64,000 bases of DNA from CAZWCX01 sp964632945. GTDB taxonomy: Bacteria; Planctomycetota; MHYJ01; WSZJ01; CAZWCX01. The notes under the pieces were generated by a model. It made no database searches. It was not told the DNA's origin and worked only from the letters and a program-made list of their open reading frames with translations. Location: the NCBI GenBank assembly GCA_964632945.1, contig CAZWCX010000017.1, forward strand, positions 13,301 to 77,300, read 5' to 3'. Numbering within the stretch: position 1 is the stretch's first letter; every line of letters starts with the position of its first letter. Shown one piece after another: positions 53,301 to 60,632 of this stretch. The translations under genes were made by a program, and so were the position numbers.

Positions 53301-53535
53301 AGTGCGCCCCGCATTGGTCGCAGGAGAACAGCTCCCGGTCCTGGACCTCGAGCACGCGCGGGATGACGTCGCGCTCGAGGAAGCCGAGCGCCGCGAGGAC
53401 CTCCCCGATCCGGAACTGCATCCCCTGGACCTCGAGGTCGGCCTTGCGGCAGAGCGCCTGCTCGACCTGCGGCTTGGTGACCTTGCCGAGGCGGATGGCG
53501 ACCTCGCAGAAGAGCAGGTCGTCCGGTGTGCTCAT
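50389..53535 (-). CDS. Ser/Thr kinase fused to a STAS-like domain and TPRs
   Basis: The protein has 1048 residues. Residues 1-70 resemble the GspE-type N-domain ('AIRLGKVTKPQVEQALCRK'), and a zinc ribbon follows (about 72-95, 'CDQCGAHF', 'CGKCAHV'). After an Ala/Pro linker comes the kinase (about 195-460) with 'GVGGWGTVYRA', 'FAIKVLF', 'HRDIKPQNILV', 'DFGLAKA' and 'GTPEYMSPEQ'. A second zinc ribbon ('CGRCSRK', 'CAGCRQP') precedes a STAS-like region (about 570-680, 'CNLAFDLTRLEARGTADAT'). Cys-rich loops and at least five TPRs finish the protein. Cytoplasmic, with no membrane segment. A kinase and a partner-switch domain in one chain are notable. Confidence 0.88.
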   Translation of the reverse strand: MSTPDDLLFCEVAIRLGKVTKPQVEQALCRKADLEVQGMQFRIGEVLAALGFLERDVIPRVLEVQDRELFSCDQCGAHFLIGSLKPGSRIKCGKCAHVLTVPTPRESAPAAHPVPAAAAAPAAVVAPAPAGPPAPTPAGTPGLPAPAPARVGTTARRERRARNPKSGIGTRLGVAGQGEKDAPVDDKLLGAVVARCTLVQRLGVGGWGTVYRARHQVTGKDFAIKVLFPALAANEDTLQRFFREAKLTAQLTHPAIRSVFDAGVENNHHFMVMEYVDGDGLRTLVERDDPLDPESAVRLMLQVVSGLHHAAEGGITHRDIKPQNILVDRQGRAKITDFGLAKAAHDTAEITATATLIGTPEYMSPEQFEGRPADLRSDIYSLGCTFFFLLTGRPPFDGRDLFTLLQKHRNEPPPSPRKYNSLIPYALCKVLSRMLEKKPENRYAGYPELVGDLQASVAAGTVEALEPARGPAGESGEGSPLQRWLTEERLNQCAEIQKELIDLGFVPPAAAEILPRLGIETDMGRAPGPPEGDFTLVCGRCSRKTALSAKVVDGGFTCAGCRQPLVHEGRIALGKELCTVTLGFSGSRLDAVAVQELALLAEHLAHRFGCNLAFDLTRLEARGTADATLLAAGLQGLVGVPALLTLVPGDGKLRETLASLGIGEFLRVLEPGRTFVEALDGCALCPHAQEALGLLRGLAGFPEGDFPERIETGCRACPAGESFAAFYADLPDLVRKGSLEELHARQEALEAKIDAPCMREAATRVLRRAEEGIRVGLEKRAREYARQGNRALADKYAGLLLRWFAKHPASHDVAGCLALAQRAFTEAARAFGKAAELAEDPREYLLNRAAALQAGGDRASALKDLDEVVKRDPGNAQAILRRGLVQMEAGALAEAARDFDRALAITPDGAAALNARGKVRHRLGNLKGAADDFEAAARFEPTEATYHANCGAICVKLNEIERAARFLERALELQPSLTTPRYNLACIAVKRGDNARAMELLDAAVAGGFARLEVLRGDPDLAPLRALPEFAALLRKAEGAKGAGPRPA

Positions 53536-53868
53536 TCGGGTGCCGATTCTCCGATGGGTCCCGGCGACCGGGGCCGTGCGCCCGGAGGCTCGAGGGAGAG
53601 TACCCCGCCCCGCCCCGGAGTGTCAAGGAAGGGGCGGAATCGCCCCGTGGAGTCGGCCCTGCTCCAGTTCCCCGGAATCCATCCCTGCCGGGATGAGGCA
53701 CTTGCGGAAGGAACGGTCGGTGCGATTTTTCGCGTGAGGATTCGGCCGTGAGCGACTCCCAAGGATGGCTCGCGGGGGACGGGACCCGCGGCCGCGACCG
53801 GTCGGACCGGCAGCCTCGCGGCGAGGCCGGCGGTCCCGACCCACCCCGGGTTCGAAGGAGACTCGATC
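53536..53868. other. Divergent intergenic region without a gene
   Basis: This 333-bp gap contains the kinase promoter (described separately), a 6-bp GGGGCG/CGCCCC hairpin with a GAAT loop at 53631-53646, and an AAGGAG just before the next ATG. I see no coding sequence. Confidence 0.4.
53597..53626 (-). promoter_or_regulatory. Candidate promoter of the kinase-STAS-TPR gene
   Basis: A perfect TTGACA (complement of 53621-53626) is spaced 18 bp from TACTCT (complement of 53597-53602), about 60 bp upstream of the ATG at 53535. The -10 is weak. Confidence 0.4.
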
Positions 53869-55482
53869 ATGGGACACGCGCTGTTTTGGCTCGCACTGCT
53901 CGCGACTTCGATCACCTGGGCGGCCTGGATGGCGTCGCGGGCCGCCCGAAGTTCCACCCGCCTGCTCGGCGCGCTGGGCGCGCTCGCCGGTTTCTCCATC
54001 CCCTTCGCCTTGGGCGCCGGGGCGACGGTGGGGCTGGCCTGGCTGGGAGAAGCGGGCTTCCGCATCCCCTGGCTGCCGGTGACGGCGGCCTGGACGGGCG
54101 CCTACCTGCTGGGGGCGATCGGCATCGGCTGGGCGGCGATCCGGCGGTCCGCAGGGGGCGATTATCCCGCGGCGGCAACCTGGTCTCGCGGCCGGCTCGC
54201 GACGGCGACTGGGGTGGCCGCGCTGATCTCGTTGGTTTCCTTCGGCCGGCTCGATTCCGCCGTCCATGAGCGCATGGGCGAATTGAGATCCGAGGCGAAA
54301 ATGCTCGCCCTGTCGGCGGCCCCGGCCCGCGTGTCCGACCGGGCGAATGCGGCGCACCTCTACGCCCGGGCGTTTGAGGCGCTGGGAAGCCTGACGCCTC
54401 CCCCGCACGACCGCCGGTTCGCGGAGTGGGATTCCCCCGGCAAGCCCGAATTGAACGCGACCTCCGCCGAGCTCCAGGAATACCTGGACGCCCGGGAACC
54501 GGTCCTGTCCCTGCTTCGGGAAGCGGCCGCCCTCCCGGATTGCGTCTTCGAACGCGACTTCGCCCGGCCGACGTTCGACATGCTCTTGCCGGAATTGGCG
54601 GAGCTGCGCCAGGGGACCCGGCTTCTCGGCTTGAGCGCCCGCCGTCACGCCCAGGAGGGACGCCCGCGCGAGGCGATCGCGGACATCCGGGCGATTCTGG
54701 GCGTGGCCGATCACCTCTCCGTGGACGGCCCGATCCTGATCTCGTGGTTGTGCGCCAACGCGGCCCGCCATCGGGCCCTGCAGGTCCTCTCGGCGGTCCT
54801 GGCCGAGTCGCAGGCTTCGGCGGAGGACCTCGCCGGATTGCGGCTGGAGCAGGCCGTTTCGTACGCCCGCCTGCTGCCGCGGTCGCTCCTGATCGAGGAG
54901 GCGTTCGCGCTCCATACCTTCGCGAGCGATGCCGTGCCCACCGCCGATCTGCTCGCGGCGCTGTCGTCGGACGGGACCGTCATCCCCGCCGCGATCCTGC
55001 CGTTCTGGCGCGTGTTCTTCTTCGAGGCGGACGTGGAGGCGTATCGAACCCAGATCAAGGAGTTCCGGAACCGGACGCTGCGTCCGTATCACGAGGGGCG
55101 TTCCCGCGGCGGGTCGGTCGTCGGGGAGCGCTCCGGCCTGCTGACCGCTCTGCTCCTCCCCTCCCTCGAGAGCTGCGCCGCGGGCGGCGCCCGCGCGGAT
55201 GCGCGCCTGGCGGCGGCGATCGTCGGGGTGGCGGCGGAACGGTTCCGCGCCGATCATGGCGCCTATCCCGATCGCGCGGAAGACCTGACACCGGCCTATC
55301 TCCCGGCGATCCCCATCGACCCGTTCGACGGCGCGCCGATGCGGTGGCGCGCCGCCGAGTCGGGAGCGGTGTGCTGGAGCGTGGGCGAAAACGGCACCGA
55401 CGAGGGCGGCGTCGAGGATCCCATCACCCAGGACGGAGACGTCGTCTTCCGGTTGGGCGACGCGGTGCGCGAGGCGGATTGA
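53869..55482 (+). CDS. Membrane protein with pseudopilin-like C-terminal tail, function unknown
   Basis: The protein has 537 residues. Four N-terminal hydrophobic segments ('ALFWLALLATSITWAAWM', 'ALAGFSIPFALGAGATVGL', 'AYLLGAIGIGWAAI', 'TGVAALISLVSF') precede a large helical domain. The last 90 residues carry the pattern 'RFRADHGAYPDRAEDL', 'AIPIDPFDGAPMRW' and 'CWSVGENGTDEGG', which resembles the Ca-binding end of type II secretion pseudopilins and is widespread in planctomycetal proteins. AAGGAG precedes the ATG. The role is unknown. Confidence 0.8.
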   Translation: MGHALFWLALLATSITWAAWMASRAARSSTRLLGALGALAGFSIPFALGAGATVGLAWLGEAGFRIPWLPVTAAWTGAYLLGAIGIGWAAIRRSAGGDYPAAATWSRGRLATATGVAALISLVSFGRLDSAVHERMGELRSEAKMLALSAAPARVSDRANAAHLYARAFEALGSLTPPPHDRRFAEWDSPGKPELNATSAELQEYLDAREPVLSLLREAAALPDCVFERDFARPTFDMLLPELAELRQGTRLLGLSARRHAQEGRPREAIADIRAILGVADHLSVDGPILISWLCANAARHRALQVLSAVLAESQASAEDLAGLRLEQAVSYARLLPRSLLIEEAFALHTFASDAVPTADLLAALSSDGTVIPAAILPFWRVFFFEADVEAYRTQIKEFRNRTLRPYHEGRSRGGSVVGERSGLLTALLLPSLESCAAGGARADARLAAAIVGVAAERFRADHGAYPDRAEDLTPAYLPAIPIDPFDGAPMRWRAAESGAVCWSVGENGTDEGGVEDPITQDGDVVFRLGDAVREAD

Positions 55483-55496
55483 GCCGGCCAACCCGT

Positions 55497-55547
55497 GGGC
55501 GCGCCGCGCGGGGGACGGCTCCGGGAGGGACCGTCCCCGCCGCGCCC
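55497..55547. terminator. Strong hairpin between convergent genes
   Basis: An 8-bp core stem (GGGGACGG 55511-55518 with CCGTCCCC 55531-55538) is extended by an outer GGGCGCG/CGCGCCC pair (55497-55503 with 55541-55547). It lies between the convergent genes ending at 55482 and 55619. Confidence 0.55.
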
Positions 55548-55618
55548 GGTTGCTCCGGCCGCGGCCCGGACCTCGACCCGCGTCCGGCCGATTGATGCCG
55601 CCGCGCCGGGACCCCCCG

Positions 55619-56878
55619 CTACTTCCAGTCCCCGATGATCAGTCCAGGGAAGAGCTTGCCGAACTGGTCCTCGTCCAGGTAGACCTCGAACGGCCCCTCT
55701 TCGTTCTTCACCTGCTCGGAGTACTCCGACCGCCACATCCACCACGCCGGGTCATAGGTGCGGGGATCGCCGCGCAGGATGATGTTCCCCTTGTGCACGA
55801 CCTTCTTGCTCTCCTTGTTGCGGATGTGGACGCGCGGCGTCATGTCCTCGGGCTCGAAGCGCCAGTACACCTCCCCCCCCTTCCCTTCCGCCTCGATCTG
55901 ATGCGGCTGGATCTTGAGGATCCGGCCTTCGAAATTGTAGGAGAAGTTGATCTTCAGGGGCCCGCCCCACTCCACCTGACTGGTCTGGTCCTTGCGGACC
56001 TCCACCTCCTTCATGCGGCCGCCCTTGATGCGCGCGCCCTGCGGACGGTTGTAGACCCGACCCATGTCGAGCCGGTAGGACCCCACCGGCACGACGAACG
56101 CCGTGTCCCCCGACGACACCGCGCAGTCGAACCACGAGTCCTTCCCCTTGAACACGGCCCAAACCAGCTTGCCGAGCGTCGAGTACCCCTTGGTGGCGTC
56201 GATCTTCCCGGTCTCGCCTTCGTACGGCTTCAACTGGATCTTCGACCCTGAGGCATTGACCTTGATCTGGTAGATCTTCTGATTGATGTTCACCAGCGCC
56301 CCGAGCGGGACGGCGTGGTCGGCCGCATTTCCGATCGCGATGGCGTCGCGGCCGGTCTGCCCGTAAATGCCGTCGCTGTTGTCGTCGATCAGGCGGATCT
56401 TCGTCTTGTCGAACGTCCCCTCCGTGTAGCAGGACCGCTGGAACACCCAGTCGATCGTCGATCCGCTCGTCTCCACGCGCGTGATGCGCACGAGGTAGTC
56501 GTACGCCCCGCCGTCCTTGTCGGTGAGCCGGAGCGGGATGCAGCTGTCCTTCCCCTTGGCCTTGGCATCGACCTTCCCGTCTCCGTTGGCGTCGATCTCC
56601 ATGCTGGTCTCGAGCGTGGTGATCCGCACCCCGGGCGATCCGCCGATGGGCAGGTACTGCTCCTGCCCGCTTTGGGACTCCTGACCGGAGCTCAACGAGC
56701 CGGGGCAGGTGAAGGGAAGGTGCTCGTACCCTTCCTTCGACCGCCCCTTCGTCCAGGGGACGAACTTCATGTCCACCTCGAACCAACCTTCCGCGTTGGG
56801 CTTGTCCTGAGCGCGCGCGGGGAGCACGCCCAGGGTCAAACAGGCGATGAGGACGGCCGGAGCGAGTCGGGACGACAT
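55619..56878 (-). CDS. Secreted protein with EF-hand-like calcium loops, unknown function
   Basis: The protein has 419 residues. The start at 56878 has GAGGAGG upstream and gives a signal peptide ('LAPAVLIACLTLGVLPARA'). Two acidic loops ('DANGDGKVDAKA' near 93 and 'DDNSDGIYGQ' near 165) look like EF-hand or dockerin Ca sites. The rest is predicted beta-rich ('GPLKINFSYNFEGRILKI'), which may be an Ig-like or carbohydrate-binding fold. No family is recognised. Confidence 0.8.
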   Translation of the reverse strand: MSSRLAPAVLIACLTLGVLPARAQDKPNAEGWFEVDMKFVPWTKGRSKEGYEHLPFTCPGSLSSGQESQSGQEQYLPIGGSPGVRITTLETSMEIDANGDGKVDAKAKGKDSCIPLRLTDKDGGAYDYLVRITRVETSGSTIDWVFQRSCYTEGTFDKTKIRLIDDNSDGIYGQTGRDAIAIGNAADHAVPLGALVNINQKIYQIKVNASGSKIQLKPYEGETGKIDATKGYSTLGKLVWAVFKGKDSWFDCAVSSGDTAFVVPVGSYRLDMGRVYNRPQGARIKGGRMKEVEVRKDQTSQVEWGGPLKINFSYNFEGRILKIQPHQIEAEGKGGEVYWRFEPEDMTPRVHIRNKESKKVVHKGNIILRGDPRTYDPAWWMWRSEYSEQVKNEEGPFEVYLDEDQFGKLFPGLIIGDWK

Positions 56879-56934
56879 GCGGAACCTCCTCGGCGCGGGG
56901 CCGGCGCAAAACTTCTGGAACCGCAAAGGGGGGC

Positions 56935-56963
56935 ATTCTATCATGACGATCCGCCCGGATCCA
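56935..56963 (-). promoter_or_regulatory. Candidate promoter of the EF-hand-like secreted protein
   Basis: TAGAAT (complement of 56935-56940), a close match to a -10, lies 17 bp from a weak TGGATC -35 (complement of 56958-56963). The leader would be about 50 bases. Confidence 0.4.
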
Positions 56964-57000
56964 AATCCACCTTCCACCGGGTGATGCGGACGCGCGATCG

Positions 57001-58008
57001 ATGATCATCCTGCTCAATGGCGTCACCGGCATCGGCAAGACCGCCGCGGCGCGGCGGTTGCTTCCCTATCTCGAACGGGCGGTCCTGCTGGACGGGGAGA
57101 CCCTGTGCACGGTCCACCCGGACGGCCCGGGGACGGCGGAGTATCGCGCGCGCACCCTGCGCCACCTGCTCGCCTTCCACCTGGACAACGGTTACCCGAA
57201 CTTCGTCGTCGCGGACCGGTACCTCGAGGCCGGCCCGCTGCGCGAACTCCGCCGCCGCATCGCGGAGGTCGACGACGAGATCCACACGTTCCGCCTGACC
57301 GCATCCGAGGCGACCGTGCGCCGCCGTCTGATCCAGGCCCAGGCCGCGGACGTGGAAGCCGGCGTCCGACGGTATCGGCACGAGTCCGAGGCGATCGACG
57401 CGGCGGCGCGGGGCGCGGACATGGGGCTCCCGGTCGATACTTCCGCCCTCGCACCGGCCCAGGTGGCGGAGGCGATCTGGCAGAACGTCCGCGAAGAGGT
57501 GACGATCTCCCCGTACCATCCGAACTGGCCGGAGGCCTTCGAGGCGGAAGGAAGGCGGATCGCCCAGGTCCTGGGCCGACTGGCGCTCGAGATCCACCAC
57601 ATCGGCAGCACGGCGGTCCCGGGTCTCGCCGCCAAGCCGATCCTCGACATCATGGTCGTGGTCCGCGACCTGACCGACGCCCTGCTTTGCATCGAGCCGC
57701 TGCGGCAGATCGACTACTCCTTCGTCGACTATCCGCAAAACGTCGATCGTCGGTTCTTCCGCAAGGGATTCCCCCGCACGCACCACCTGCACATCGTCGC
57801 CGAGGGCTCGCGGACGCTCGACGACCACCTCGACTTCCGGGATGCCTTGCGCACGCGGCCGGAAATCCGGGAACGATACGAGCGGCTCAAGTCGGACCTG
57901 GCCCGACAGTTCTCCGGCGACCGGGTGCGGTACAGTTCCGCGAAGGGCCGGTTCGTGGACGACACGCTGCGCGATCACCGCGGATTGCCGGTGCATCCGC
58001 TGCCCTGA
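57001..58008 (+). CDS. Fusion of a P-loop kinase and a GrpB (UPF0157) nucleotidyltransferase-fold domain
   Basis: The protein has 335 residues. Residues 1-160 form a small P-loop NTPase ('LLNGVTGIGKTAAARRLL', then 'VVADRYLE'), like gluconate/adenylylsulfate-type kinases. Residues about 168-335 are a GrpB/UPF0157 domain with 'YHPNWPEAFEAEG' and 'HHIGSTAVPGLAAKPILDIMV', the nucleotidyltransferase-fold signature. GrpB proteins are normally single-domain and of uncertain function; some are linked to CoaE. The ATG lacks a good ribosome site. The fused kinase suggests a nucleotide or cofactor substrate, by inference. Confidence 0.85.
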   Translation: MIILLNGVTGIGKTAAARRLLPYLERAVLLDGETLCTVHPDGPGTAEYRARTLRHLLAFHLDNGYPNFVVADRYLEAGPLRELRRRIAEVDDEIHTFRLTASEATVRRRLIQAQAADVEAGVRRYRHESEAIDAAARGADMGLPVDTSALAPAQVAEAIWQNVREEVTISPYHPNWPEAFEAEGRRIAQVLGRLALEIHHIGSTAVPGLAAKPILDIMVVVRDLTDALLCIEPLRQIDYSFVDYPQNVDRRFFRKGFPRTHHLHIVAEGSRTLDDHLDFRDALRTRPEIRERYERLKSDLARQFSGDRVRYSSAKGRFVDDTLRDHRGLPVHPLP

Positions 58009-58040
58009 ACGTCCGCCGCCCGCGAGGGTGCGCGCGGTCG

Positions 58041-59096
58041 CTACCGCTCCCCGTCCTTCGGCACCAGGTCGATCACCAGCAGTTCCGGACGGCACAGGAA
58101 GCGCATCCGCGGCGCCCGCTCGCGCTCCATCCCCACTCCGCGCGAGACCACCAGCGTCCGCCCCTCCCCCAAGTCGGTCACCCCCGCCGCCCACGCGCGC
58201 GGCACGCGCGAGAAAGTGATCACCGGCCCGAGGAACGGCAGGCGCACCTGCCCGCCGTGCGTGTGCCCCGCCAGCAGCAGATCCGCCCGCACGTCTCCCA
58301 GCGCGAAGTCGGGATAGTGCCCGATCACGACGTGAAGCCCCTCCCGCCCCTCCACCCGCAACCCCGGATCCCGGGAGTCGCCCATCGAGAGCGCAGTGAC
58401 GCGCAGCTCCCCCAGGTCGAGCGCGCGGGTTTCCACCACCGCCTCCACCGGAGTGCCCGCGAAAATCTCCGGCCAGTCTTCCCAATCCGAGTTTCCGCCG
58501 ACCGCGATCGCGCCCAGCGGCGCCTGGAACCGGGCCTCCGCCAACGCCCCGCGCAACTCGCGCCGAAGCCGTGCCCGGACGGCCGGGTCCGGCTCCTGGA
58601 GGTAGTCCCCGAGGAGCAGAATCGCGTCGGGGCGCTCTTCCATCGCCCGCCGCAGGACCTCGCGTTCGTACGTGCCGATCGTGTCGGTCTGGAGATCGGC
58701 CAGCACCACGAGACGGATCGGTCGCCGGACCTTGTCCGTGGCCACTCGCAGGCGCGTCACCTCGAGCCAGCGCGGCTCGAGCAGAAACGCATCCAGCCCG
58801 ATCCCCGCGATCACGACGGCAAGGACCAGGCAGACCCGCGAGGCCCGCCGGTCGTGCCGGAGCAGCAGCGCCGCAGCCCCCGCCAGGCAGCCTGCGCCGT
58901 GCAGGAACACGGCACAGGCGTAGAGCGACAGGATCCCGAAATAGTCGTGCTCCAGCAATGGCGCGATCGCCGTGGCCAGCACGATCACCCCCAGGGCCGA
59001 CCACGCCACGACGCGGGGCGTCCGGTTGCGCGCGATCGCCGCGAGCGCAACGGCATCGCCGATCCCCAGGAGGAGATTGTAGACCCACACCGTCAT
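58041..59096 (-). CDS. Membrane-bound calcineurin-like phosphoesterase with altered metal motifs
   Basis: The protein has 351 residues. Four N-terminal hydrophobic segments are followed by a YkuE-like metallophosphoesterase domain: 'VVLADLQTD', 'LLLGDYL', 'VGGNSDW', 'IGHYPDFA' and 'AGHTHGGQVRLP'. Two normally invariant His are changed: DxH reads DLQ, and GNHD reads GNSD. The later His (GH and GHTH) remain. It may use a different metal set, have low activity, or act on an unusual substrate. The start at 59096 has a distant AAGGGAG. Confidence 0.85.
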   Translation of the reverse strand: MTVWVYNLLLGIGDAVALAAIARNRTPRVVAWSALGVIVLATAIAPLLEHDYFGILSLYACAVFLHGAGCLAGAAALLLRHDRRASRVCLVLAVVIAGIGLDAFLLEPRWLEVTRLRVATDKVRRPIRLVVLADLQTDTIGTYEREVLRRAMEERPDAILLLGDYLQEPDPAVRARLRRELRGALAEARFQAPLGAIAVGGNSDWEDWPEIFAGTPVEAVVETRALDLGELRVTALSMGDSRDPGLRVEGREGLHVVIGHYPDFALGDVRADLLLAGHTHGGQVRLPFLGPVITFSRVPRAWAAGVTDLGEGRTLVVSRGVGMERERAPRMRFLCRPELLVIDLVPKDGER

Positions 59097-59194
59097 GGCC
59101 CGAGCCGCTCCCTTCGTCCGACTCCGGCATCCCCCCGGACGACGAGGGGTCGAGCCCGCTCCGGCCACCCGGGCTGGGGGGCCGGCACACGCGA

Positions 59195-60136
59195 CTACTT
59201 GGCGGCCCCGCCGCCCGCGATCTGCTCCTCGTATTGGCGCAGCGTCGCCTCGAGCTCGGCCTTGAGTTCCGGCTCCGCCGCCGCCGCCACCGCCTTCTTC
59301 TGATACTCGAGGGCCTCCGCCTTGCTGCCGTTGTCCCAGAGCGCGCGGGCATACGTGTCGAGAATCGCCGCGTCCTTGGCCTCGCTCGCGTCGAGCGCCG
59401 CTTTCGCCGCCTTCATCGCCAGGTCGAGGTCCCGGAACTTGACCGCGGGTTCGGTCAGGATGTTCCAGGCGAATTCGTTCATGATCTGGGCATCGCCGGA
59501 CCCGTCCTCGATCACCCGCGCCCCCAGCGCGCGCGTCTCCGCGTCATCCCGTCCGTACGTCACCTGCGCGAAGTAGTTCTGCATCGCCTCCAGGGCGCGT
59601 CCGGCCTTCCTCGCCTTTTCGACATCGTAGGTGCCGGCCAGAACCTGGTCGATCGCCTTGTCCAGCCCCGCCATCGGATGGCCGTGCCACAGGATCTCCC
59701 CCTTCGTCCCGATCAGGAACGCGTGCGGGATCCCGTGAACATTGAAGGCATTCATGTAGGCGTCGGAGGTCGCTCCCTGTTCGTCCACCGCCACGACATA
59801 GTCCATCGTCGCCCCCATCTTCTCGACGAACGGACGCACCACCTCGGGCGTCTCTCGACTCACGCCGATGAAAACCACCCCCTGGTCCCGATACTGTTTC
59901 TGCATCGCCGTCAGGTGCGGGATCGTCTGGCGGCACGGACCGCACCAGGTCGCCCAGAATTCGATCACCGCAGGGCCCTTTCCCTGCTGCTGTGCCATGT
60001 CCACGGGCTCGCCCTTGATCCAGTGCGCGATCTTGAGCGCGGGCGCGGGATCGCCGAGGTCGGTGGCCCTCGCGGCGGGGACGGCGAGGACGAAAAGCGC
60101 CAGAGCCAGGGGCAGGAGAGCGGATCGACGGGGCAT
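59195..60136 (-). CDS. TlpA/ResA-like exported thioredoxin with helical C-terminal extension
   Basis: The protein has 313 residues with a signal peptide ('LLPLALALFVLAVPAARA'). The thioredoxin motif is 'EFWATWCGPCRQ', with cis-Pro in 'HGIPHAFLIG'. These proteins reduce or isomerise periplasmic disulfides, for example in cytochrome c maturation. About 120 C-terminal residues are helical, with a TPR-like segment ('ARALWDNGSKAEALEYQKKA'). The start at 60136 has GAGG upstream. Confidence 0.88.
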   Translation of the reverse strand: MPRRSALLPLALALFVLAVPAARATDLGDPAPALKIAHWIKGEPVDMAQQQGKGPAVIEFWATWCGPCRQTIPHLTAMQKQYRDQGVVFIGVSRETPEVVRPFVEKMGATMDYVVAVDEQGATSDAYMNAFNVHGIPHAFLIGTKGEILWHGHPMAGLDKAIDQVLAGTYDVEKARKAGRALEAMQNYFAQVTYGRDDAETRALGARVIEDGSGDAQIMNEFAWNILTEPAVKFRDLDLAMKAAKAALDASEAKDAAILDTYARALWDNGSKAEALEYQKKAVAAAAEPELKAELEATLRQYEEQIAGGGAAK

Positions 60137-60632
60137 CGGAGCTGCCTCGAAAGGGGCCGGGACGGCGGATTCGATGCCCTCATGCGTATCCGGCGGAGTC
60201 GCGCAAGTCAAGCGGCAAGGTCCGGGCGGTCGCGCGTCGACAGGTTGCGCAGCGCCCACGACCGCGCCTTTACGACCTGATCGTGCCGGTCCGCCACCAG
60301 ACCCCCGCGAATCCGCAGCGACGGCGCCACCCGCGCTTGCGCGCGGAGCGTCGCGCACCGGGATGCGCGGCTCGCGCACCTTCATGCCCCGGTCGACCCG
60401 GAAGCCCGTGGGAAAAACCGCTTCCTCCCCCGGGGGATACCCGGCCGGCGAGGCGGAACCCCGGTCCGACCTTCCGGCATCGGCGCCGCCTTGACCGGCC
60501 GATCGGCGCGCGCGCCGCGCCTCACGAATCCACGAATATTGGCCTTGACTCCGGCGGCCGAAAACGGCATCCTCGCCGCTTCGTTTCGTGTACCCAGGCC
60601 CCTCGCAGACCGTGGAGGTCGTCCCGCGGACC
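60137..60632. other. Long intergenic region without a recognisable gene
   Basis: This 496-bp gap lies between the divergent thioredoxin-like and GH5 genes. Open frames run through it on both strands, but none has a good start, ribosome site and convincing protein, and the minus-strand frame is simply an upstream extension of the thioredoxin gene. It may contain a decayed gene or only promoter DNA; TTGACT near 60552 is a possible -35. Confidence 0.4.

Noticed and set aside
60137..60632. Minus-strand extension of the thioredoxin-like gene to about 60805
   Set aside because: The extension lacks a ribosome site, precedes a good signal peptide and would make that signal internal.
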